This document shows positions 56,504 through 64,000 of a stretch of DNA of 64,000 nucleotides, piece by piece. Origin of the DNA: Podospora pseudocomata (lineage: Eukaryota; Ascomycota; Sordariomycetes; Sordariales; Podosporaceae). The DNA is taken from the NCBI RefSeq assembly GCF_035222375.1, contig NW_026946366.1, positions 496,001 to 560,000 of the forward strand. The letters run 5' to 3'. The position numbers and the translations under genes were made by a program. The notes under the pieces are model-generated. The model made no database searches, was not told the origin of the DNA, and saw nothing but the letters and a program-made list of their open reading frames with translations. Numbering within the stretch: position 1 is the first letter of the stretch; each line of letters opens with the position of its first letter.

Positions 56504-59500
56504 ATGTCTCAGGAATGGGATGTAGCGCCCGCCGCAGTTGTGACAGACTTTGTCGAGCGGTAAGCAAACTACCTTCCATTCCAACCTCCCAGCATTATGC
56601 CAACAGTAACGGCTGACCAATTTTCATCGATTGCTTAGCTGTTCTCAATTACACCTCCCTCTTGTCATTCTTTCAGTGTCTTGCATCTTGCTCACATGGC
56701 AATTGCGAAAAACATCACCCGCCCAACAACGTACCGCTCAACCCCCCGCCAAATCTGTCCGCGGTGCCTTCCTGACTGTCCTGGAAGGCTTGCTACTGGC
56801 GACGACCCTGTCGCTAAACTGGGAGGGCCTCGCTGCGAGTGCGTCTGCTAGTTCCCGGGTCGGCATCACCTTCGGATCCTACCTAGGCGGATTGTATGTC
56901 TTGTCTCTGCTGCCGCCCACCGGCCTTGAGCATGCCGGAAGGGTTACTCGCTATCATTCGGCTGCACTCTATGCTATTTTCTTGCTCTTGTCCGCCGTCA
57001 CCAGTGGTGCTGATTCCATCGCTACCAATGTATCATTATCTCTGCTCATCACTGCGTTGCTCTCGCCGCGCCCGCACCAGAAGGATGGCCCCCTTGAGCT
57101 GGACGCGACGGGTGAATCCCAGTCCAGCATTTTTGGTCTTTGGTCGTTTGCCTGGCTAGACGGCATGCTCTTCAAGGCCTGGCGCACTGGGAGTCTCCAG
57201 TCTCGAGACGTACCGGAGCCGGCTTTGCTCAGCGCTGCCGACAAGCTTGTGATTCGAACCAAGCTGAGGAGGTGAGTCGTACATCTACCGTTATTACCAC
57301 GTGTAACATGTATTGTGCTGACATTTCCCACCTGAGACCCAGTGGGTCCCTTGTTCATAGCCTTCTACGATACTTCGGACCCCAGCTGGCAGTTCAGGGC
57401 GTTGTGGCGGTTGCTTGGGCAGTCCTGACCTTCATGCCCACTTTGTTGTTAAGGTCGATCCTTCAATTTGTCGAGGGGCCAACAGAGTCCTCCATCGAGG
57501 AAGCTCAGGGTTATGTGGTGCTCGTATTTGTCACCAGTGTTTTGGCATCCGCTGCTGAGGCTCGAACCATCTGGCTTGGCCAGAAGATTGGGCTCCGGCT
57601 GAAGACAATCCTGATCGGTGAGGTCTATCACAAAGCCCTGAGGCGGTCGATGGCCGTTGGATCCTCGAGCGGTGGGCCTGAAGGGCAAACGGCTGATATT
57701 GGCACCATCATGAACCTCTTCACCGGCGATATCAACCAACTTGCTGATTTGGGGGCAAACATGCATCAGGTCTGGGCCTCAGTCCCCGTTCAAATATTCA
57801 TGGCTGTCACGCTGCTCTACTGGACTCTGGGACTCAGCGCGTTTGCAGGAATTGTGGTGATGGGCCTGATGGTGCCTGTCAACTCACGCATCGCCCGAAG
57901 TTTGGGTGCCATCCATATGCAAGTCATGGCTGCAACAGATGCCAGAATTCAGAGCACTACCGAGATGATGCGAAGTATTCGAGTGATCAAGCTCACTGCT
58001 TGGGACTCCTTTTTTCAGCAAAAGATAGGTGACCAACGGGCCGCCGAACTCAAGGTACTTGATACCCGTTATATGCTCTGGACGATCTCTGCAACAATCT
58101 GGTACGGTCTGCCGTTGCTGATTACCTTTTCTTCTTTCTTTTGTTACACAATACTCGGGGGAAATTCATTGACACCTTCACTTACCTTCACGTCACTATC
58201 TCTCTTCAACCTCTTGAAATCGCCACTCGACGACTTGATCAGCATTATTGGACGTGTCCAGAATTTCCTTGTAGCCGCCAGGCGGGTGGAGGGTTTCTTG
58301 GATGAGGAGGAAACAGAGAAACATCACGTTCTTGGTTCTCACACTGGTGGCCAAGTGGAAATTGGCTTCGAGCACGCGACATTCTCCTGGCCAGGACAGA
58401 GCAAGGCGGCAGATCTCTCATCAAAGGACGGCAAGGCAACAGAAAATCCCAAATCCTTCTCTCTGAAAAATCTTGACTTCAAATTCAAGGTCGGAAAGCT
58501 CAATATCATCATTGGAGCTACCGGAAGCGGCAAGTCTTCACTCCTACACGCGCTATTGGGAGAGATGCCGCTTGTATCGGGAAATGTGAGGATGCCTGCC
58601 GCAGCTTCTCGCGAAACTTTATCTAAGGACGAGAAGACAGATTTGGTCGAGGGTGTAGCATTTTGTGCTCAGGAGGCTTGGCTAACCAACAACACGGTGC
58701 GCAACAACATCCTCTTCGGTCAACCGCTTATTGAAGAGCGCTACAGGGCTGTCCTACAGGCCTGCGCTCTCAAGCCTGACCTGAAAATACTGCCTCAAGG
58801 TGATCTAACCTCCGTTGGAGAGGGAGGCGTTTCTCTCTCTGGTGGACAGAAACAGCGCGTCTCCCTCGCACGCGCTGTTTATTCCAATGCGCGCCATCTG
58901 CTTCTTGATGACTGCTTGAGTGCTGTTGATGCTCACACCGCTTCCTGGGTCTTCCAAAGGTGCATTACAGGACGCTTGATGCAAGGACGTACGTGCATTC
59001 TGGCTACACACAATGTAGCGCTTACAGCGCCTGGCGCGGATTACATCCTCCGCATCGACAATGGTACCGTGGTTGCCGCGGGTTCGCAACAGGACTTGGC
59101 AGTTCAAGGTCAACTTCCGGAACTTGCAAATGGGCCGGGCAACCATGCCACGCCTGAGGAGGTACCGGGCGATCGGGAAGCGGATCAGAAGCCCGTGAAC
59201 GAAAAGAAGGGCAAGGAAGGGGAAAATTCTGACTCGCATGCCACTGAACCTGCTGGGCCGAACACGAGACAGACCATCATCAAATATCTCGCTTCCATGG
59301 GCGGACGGAAATACTGGATCTCCCTGGTCGTCTTCTTCGTGGCGCAACAAGTTGGTTCCATCACCGTGAACTGGTGGGTTCAACGACTCTCCAACGCGAC
59401 GGTAGAAGTGCAACGCCGAGAAGATAATACAATCGAAGAGTCTCACTCATGGAGATTGAAGCACTACTTTGTGATCTACGGTCTTCTCCTTGCTGTCTAT

Positions 59501-61124
59501 TTTGCAGTCGGCTTCATGAGACTGTACATGTTGTCCATCGGCTCGCTGACGGCCTCGGTACGCATCCACGATAGTCTTCTCAAGTCTGTTCTGAGTGCGG
59601 CTCTCAAGTTTTTCGATGATAAATCATTTGGTCAGTTAATCGGAGTGTTCTCTAGGGACATGCGGACTGTTGATCAGGACTTGGCCATGCTCGCCATTGC
59701 CACCCTACATTTCGTAGGGTCACTTATTGCTACCACCATTCTCATCGTCTTCATTACTCCGCAGTTCTCCCTCCCAGCGATTTTCATCTCTCTTGTCTAC
59801 TACTTTATTGCCAAGGTCTACATCTCCTCATCGAGCGACCTCAAAGCTCTTGAATCGACGCGCCAGTCTCGGGTTCTCCAACATTTTCATGAGACGCTCT
59901 CAGGAACCGTCACTATCCGTGCCTACGGCGCAGAGAGGGAATATCTGACTCAAAGTTCAGCTCTTCTTCGGAAGCTAAACCAGCCTTCATTCTTTCTGTG
60001 GGGCACGGAAAGGTGGTTGGTTCTCCGGCTCAGTCTTACAAGTGCCTTTGTTTCCCTATTTGCGGGCTCCTTTTCCATCAGGAGTAACGGGGATGCCGGC
60101 ACTATTGGGCTCAGCATGTCATATGCCATTGTTTTCTCGGAACAGGTACTGTGGTTGATTCGATATTACATGGTGACTATCCAGAACATGACTGCGTAAG
60201 TCGTCTACACTCTTCAAAGCAGTGAATCAACAAGCTAATTCCATGCCTTCTAGTCTCCAGCGCGTTTGTGGCTGCTTGGATGAAAGTACCGGGGCACAAG
60301 ATGCCAAATCCACCAGGGAACCAAGCAAAGAATGGCCTTCGTCAGGCTTCGTAGAATACCGCACAGTCTCTGCTCGCTACGCAGCCCATCTAGACCCCGT
60401 ACTTAGGAATCTTTCTTTCCAAGTCCGGCCTCTGGAGAGGGTGGGCATCGTCGGCCGTACTGGTGCTGGAAAATCTAGTCTGGCACTCACTCTGCTGCGC
60501 GGACTCGAGATCGAGAGCGGGCAGATTCTGATCGACGGGTTGGACACCAAAACGATCGATTTGCATACGCTGCGCAGCCGGCTATCCTACGTACCGCAAG
60601 ACCCGACGCTCTTTGCTGGGACGTTGCGTCTGAATCTCGACCCATACAACGAACACACGGACAAGGAGGTTCTCGATGCCTTGAAACGAGTTGGCTTGTT
60701 CGATTCAAGTGAAGGAAGAGGGAAGTTTACGGATTTATCCTTCACTCTTGCAGAAAGGGGCTCAAACATATCCCAGGGACAGAGGCAACTCGTGTGCATT
60801 GCAAGTTCTGTGCTGAAAGGCTCCAAAGTAGTCGTCCTGGACGAAGCGACAGCGTCGATTGACCATGAGTCGGATATCAAGATTCAGGCGTGTATCCGGA
60901 GCATGGAGGCCACTGTCATTACGATTGCACATCGTCTACGTACTGTCGTCGACTATGATCGCATTCTGAGTCTGGACGCCGGGTGCATGAAGGAGTGCGA
61001 CCATTCGTGGGAGTTGCTTCAGCAGAAGAACGGCGTCTTCAGGGGGATGTGTGATGCGGCGGTGGACCGGGAAGAGTTGTTTGCACTTTCTAAGGCGGCA
61101 TGGGATAGTAGGCATACTGCCTGA
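56504..61124 (+). CDS. ABC transporter, ABCC/MRP type
   Basis: Full-size ATP-driven exporter of the multidrug-resistance-associated (ABCC) subfamily. Exons: 56504-56559, 56639-57271, 57343-60195 and 60254-61124; all introns phase 2, giving about 1470 residues. An N-terminal hydrophobic TMD0-like part and linker precede TMD1. NBD1: Walker [12 protein letters not shown], signature [15 protein letters not shown], Walker [14 protein letters not shown] with Asp in place of the catalytic Glu. TMD2 follows. NBD2: Walker [13 protein letters not shown], the altered signature ISQGQRQ, Walker [17 protein letters not shown] with a normal Glu. Asymmetric ATP sites are usual in ABCC proteins. The linker between NBD1 and TMD2 is Lys/Glu/Pro-rich. 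No biosynthetic genes lie beside it, so the substrate cannot be inferred. It could be vacuolar or plasma-membrane located. Confidence 0.92.
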
Positions 61125-61704
61125 TGTTACGGACCTCGCATTTATTTGTTTTGAATGTGATGAAGCAAGCTCATGAAGAGTGGGATATAGTGCAGCTGAT
61201 ATAGTAAGGTAGGTGGCTAAATCTTCCACTATCGAGCCAGAATTTCTTTGGATAAAGAGGCCTAAAAATGAGGATGCTTTCAGACCCTAAACTTGTTTTG
61301 TATTCCAAAACAAATTATGGCCCTCATCGGAGACTTGTACGGCCACCATAAGGTCGACGTGGGCCTGCATTGAAAAGTGTTGATACTATTGCACCCATTC
61401 GGAGGGTCAGCACTTGGCCGCTGGTATGTGAGGAGAGGGAATTTCACCCCCTTTTTGCCATCCGATCGAGGCAAAACTCAGCAGGCCTTTCTCAAAGCCG
61501 CAAGACCAAACCAAGATGTTCGGTATTTATTTTGCTGTCTCTTTAAAACTCCCGATGTCCCGCGGTCCTCCCCGGCTATTTTGTTTCGCCGTTCAATTTA
61601 TCATGAATGATTTTTTTTTCTTTGAAAAAAGGACGACGTAACGAGCACGACACTACACACAGTCTAATAAATCATCAAACCAAACCAATCAAACACCAAC
61701 ATCA
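61125..61704. other. Intergenic region, no gene seen
   Basis: The ABCC 3' end and the promoter/leader of the next gene, with a poly-T and CAAA-rich stretch at 61610-61700. Confidence 0.5.
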
Positions 61705-62811
61705 ATGCCAGATGCATTCGTTGATACAGGATGGCACCATTGCAACACCCTCGAGGCAGCTGACGTGTGGGACAAGCCAACACACCCATACCAGTTCGTG
61801 GTGATCACAGACTCCGCGGGCATAAAAACCATTGTTATATGCCCAGTCTCTTCCACGGCTCGTTTAGCTCCAACATTGAGCAGCCACAGGATCTCAACTG
61901 ACGGGACACCTCATATCGCTGCTCGAAACCCGTCAATAAAAACCAAAGCACGATCAAATTCCCGTAGAATTACACCACGCAGCCCTCAACAATCGTATGG
62001 CTACAGCCCCGATTATGACGACAACGATACCCCTTCCTCATCCTCGAGACCAACTTACACTGGCTACGAAAGCTCTTCGCGATCAAGCAGCAACACCAGA
62101 ACCCACGCTCTCCAGGGACAACAATCAATCCCGGATACTTCTTATCCCCCATCCTCATCAGCCGCATCTTCCTCCTCTCGATCATCAATATCACCCCCCT
62201 CACAAAGACAACAGCCTCCTACAGCGGCGTTGGATCCCCCTGTGCACAAATCTTCAGTCACAAACTCGGAAGAGTCTACTCACCCACCTGATAATAGCAG
62301 CACAACCTCGGAAAATCATGGCGCAGATAATCAACCACCTGCACCCCTAATCAAACCTTCTACACCACCACCACCGCCACCGCCACCACCACCTCCCCCT
62401 CCTTCCCAACCATCAACCACCAGCCCTCAACCAACCCCCACCCCAACTCCTACTGGTACAGATCTTCAGCTCCCTTCCATCCCCGGAATAACAGACAACA
62501 ACAACAATAACCCTGGTCCCGAAGCTCAAAAACCTTTCGACGTCGCCAATCTACTCAAGATAGGCGGCAGCTCAGTCTTAGGGGGCGGGTTGACGCTCGT
62601 AGCGATTTTTTTTCTGGTCAAGTACTTTATAAGGAGAAAGCATGGTAAACAGGGTGGTGAGGGAGGGGATGCTGAAGGGAAGAATGGTGATTTGGAGTCT
62701 GGACTTGGGGTGATGAGGGTTGGGCTTGGTGGGATAGGGATTGGACAACAACAGCCGCATCAGCAACAGATTGTCGACGATGGGAGCGGTAGTCAGCCGG
62801 CTGGTATATGA
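61705..62811 (+). CDS. Proline/serine-rich single-pass membrane protein
   Basis: Intronless 368-residue product, not recognised. The first 60 residues look folded (MPDAFVDTGWHHCNTLEAAD, then QFVVITDSAGIKTIVICPVSS) with two Cys. A long Ser/Thr/Pro-rich stretch follows, including 13 prolines in a row (about residue 220), consistent with a heavily O-glycosylated wall-spanning stalk. One transmembrane helix (SSVLGGGLTLVAIFFLVKYF) is followed at once by the stop-transfer RRKHGK and a Gly/Gln-rich cytosolic tail. The layout resembles fungal cell-surface sensors, but there is no classical signal peptide at the chosen start; the single helix could act as signal anchor. The function is unknown. Confidence 0.65.
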   Translation: MPDAFVDTGWHHCNTLEAADVWDKPTHPYQFVVITDSAGIKTIVICPVSSTARLAPTLSSHRISTDGTPHIAARNPSIKTKARSNSRRITPRSPQQSYGYSPDYDDNDTPSSSSRPTYTGYESSSRSSSNTRTHALQGQQSIPDTSYPPSSSAASSSSRSSISPPSQRQQPPTAALDPPVHKSSVTNSEESTHPPDNSSTTSENHGADNQPPAPLIKPSTPPPPPPPPPPPPPSQPSTTSPQPTPTPTPTGTDLQLPSIPGITDNNNNNPGPEAQKPFDVANLLKIGGSSVLGGGLTLVAIFFLVKYFIRRKHGKQGGEGGDAEGKNGDLESGLGVMRVGLGGIGIGQQQPHQQQIVDDGSGSQPAGI

Positions 62812-63845
62812 CGGTCAAGGGGACCGGGAGCTGCTGCTCAGCCTGGCTCCCGGTTGGCGATGACGACGACCACGAAGATGGGGGCATTGGGTTATGCGAT
62901 TCCGCAACTGGTGCCTTTTCTCCTGGCTAGGGATTTCGTGAGGCATTTTCGGCGGTGATGGATGGGGTTGATCTGGATTTTGAGGGCTGGAGTTTGTATA
63001 ATCTCCATCAGCGAGGCGTTGAGGAATAATACCAATTTGCTTGTCAGATTTCCAGTCATCATGCACATGCGCCGCGTGGGTCGGGGTTGACAAAAAATTC
63101 CACATAATTCCAGACCCGTCGGGTCAGCCTCCCTCCCTCGTGAAAGTTACACCAAGGCATGTGTTATGGAACAGTTGATTTCCTTGGGCGTGGGTTTTTT
63201 GGCTTCATAGCCTCAACTGCGCCTTCAACGACCCAGCCCGAACGGGTGCGACCGGGCGGGTCCAACACGTCACCAAAGTTGAGCGCCCCGGCTCCGGCGC
63301 TGTTTGGGGGCAGGTAGTAGGTAGGACCATGAAACCTAAAATGCTTGATCATCTGTGTGTTCCGCTGCGGCTTTTTTTCTTTCTTTTTTCATTTTTCACC
63401 CTATCAATTCTTTCTTTTTGTCTTGTGTTCGGGTTGACGGATTGAACTGTGCGGCCGAGAGAGCTTTGAATGAAGAGGGATTCTAAGACTTGATTGAGAA
63501 GGCGCAGCAACAACCAACTTCGATCGCCGATGGCACATAAGACTCTGTGTGTTCCGTTTTTGGGTTTGTGATACAGAAAAAAAAGTGAGTGGAAAAGGGG
63601 GATGTTGGAAATTTTTGTTCATTTCATTGACAGAGAGTGGAAAGGCCTGGCTAGAGATATCACCTCGAAACAAGCATCAACCTTGAAATACATATCAAAG
63701 GCTTTAAATTAACTCGATAACTCTGCGCAAAACATCCCAAGGTCAGTAGAAGTTCTCACCACCAGGAATGTCACCAACTTAAAGCCAGCTAACGCCCTTG
63801 GCAGATCTTCACGAGGAATTTTGGCCGGTCAACTAATACCTCACA
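62812..63845. other. Intergenic region, no gene seen
   Basis: About 1 kb with only short frames. A T-rich tract lies at 63371-63420. Confidence 0.5.
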
Positions 63846-64000
63846 ATGGCTCCCATCAATTCGTCTCCCGTCGATGCCACAAGACCACCCCCAATAAGCG
63901 AATGGACTAGTTTTATGGTTACTCTATTCGCGATACCCTGCATCCTCATGACCATCGCAGCAGTCTGGGCAGTATGGAGGCAGAAGCAAATCCGCACAAT
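63846..64000 (+). CDS. Start of a membrane protein, cut by the window edge
   Basis: Only the first 51 codons are visible, from the ATG in cacaATGGCT. The segment starts MAPINSSPVDATRPPPISEW and then has a hydrophobic helix (SFMVTLFAIPCILMTIAAVWAV) followed by a basic WRQKQIR, a typical signal-anchor topology. Nothing more can be said about its family. Confidence 0.5.
   Translation, partial: MAPINSSPVDATRPPPISEWTSFMVTLFAIPCILMTIAAVWAVWRQKQIRT

Noticed and set aside
1-64000. tRNA, rRNA, CRISPR arrays, complete transposons or viral remnants
   Set aside because: None was recognisable by eye; candidate GTTCGA-like strings lacked a cloverleaf context, and no long terminal repeats or transposase motifs were seen.

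Overview
This 64 kb window is nuclear DNA of a filamentous ascomycete, most likely a sordariomycete near Sordariales (Podospora/Chaetomium/Neurospora-like). The evidence is short introns (about 55-85 bp) with GTAnGT-type donors, CTAAC/CTGAC branch points and CAG/TAG acceptors; high GC in coding DNA; and protein architectures such as a very long SET1 and an extended SPG1. The species cannot be named from sequence alone. The exon structures below were assembled by hand by matching splice-site phase to conserved protein sequence.

Layout. Left part (0.5-13 kb): GLE1 (mRNA export), a TLG1-type Qc-SNARE (minus), a secretory cyclophilin B, TRM112, a BIG1-type ER protein (minus), RRP17, tropomyosin (minus) and a probable securin. 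Middle (13-30 kb): the COMPASS methyltransferase SET1, V-ATPase catalytic subunit VMA1, a DUF4048-type protein (minus) and a Rad9/Crb2-type BRCT checkpoint protein. Then (30-50 kb): a small secreted Cys-rich protein (minus), septation GTPase SPG1 (minus), glycine-cleavage H protein GCV3, porphobilinogen deaminase HEM3 (minus), a PLAC8 protein with a long repeat tail (minus), CAND1 and GMP synthase GUA1 (minus). Right part (50-64 kb): TRAPP subunit TRS31, an unknown acidic protein (minus), a modular secreted protein (minus) beside a decayed relative, an ABCC transporter, a proline-rich single-pass membrane protein, and the first exon of another membrane protein cut by the window edge.

The left 50 kb is a housekeeping block without operon-like logic. 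Several genes act in cell division and chromatin (SET1, the securin candidate, Rad9/Crb2, SPG1, CAND1, tropomyosin) or in secretion (TLG1, TRS31, cyclophilin B, BIG1). From about 52 kb the window becomes more lineage-specific. No CRISPR, rRNA, tRNA or intact transposon was seen.

The most interesting signals are: (1) a retained/spliced last intron in cyclophilin B that would switch the enzyme between a soluble form ending HVEL and a membrane-anchored form; (2) about 15 degenerate copies of an H-x-[LI]-x-x-D-x-[KR]-V repeat behind a PLAC8 domain; (3) a secreted protein built of modules bounded by phase-1 introns next to a DCxxxxxxL motif, with a decayed relative upstream; (4) a diverged inverted repeat whose arms differ only by transitions, suggesting repeat-induced point mutation (RIP); and (5) an open, in-frame 133-codon stretch upstream of the VMA1 start.
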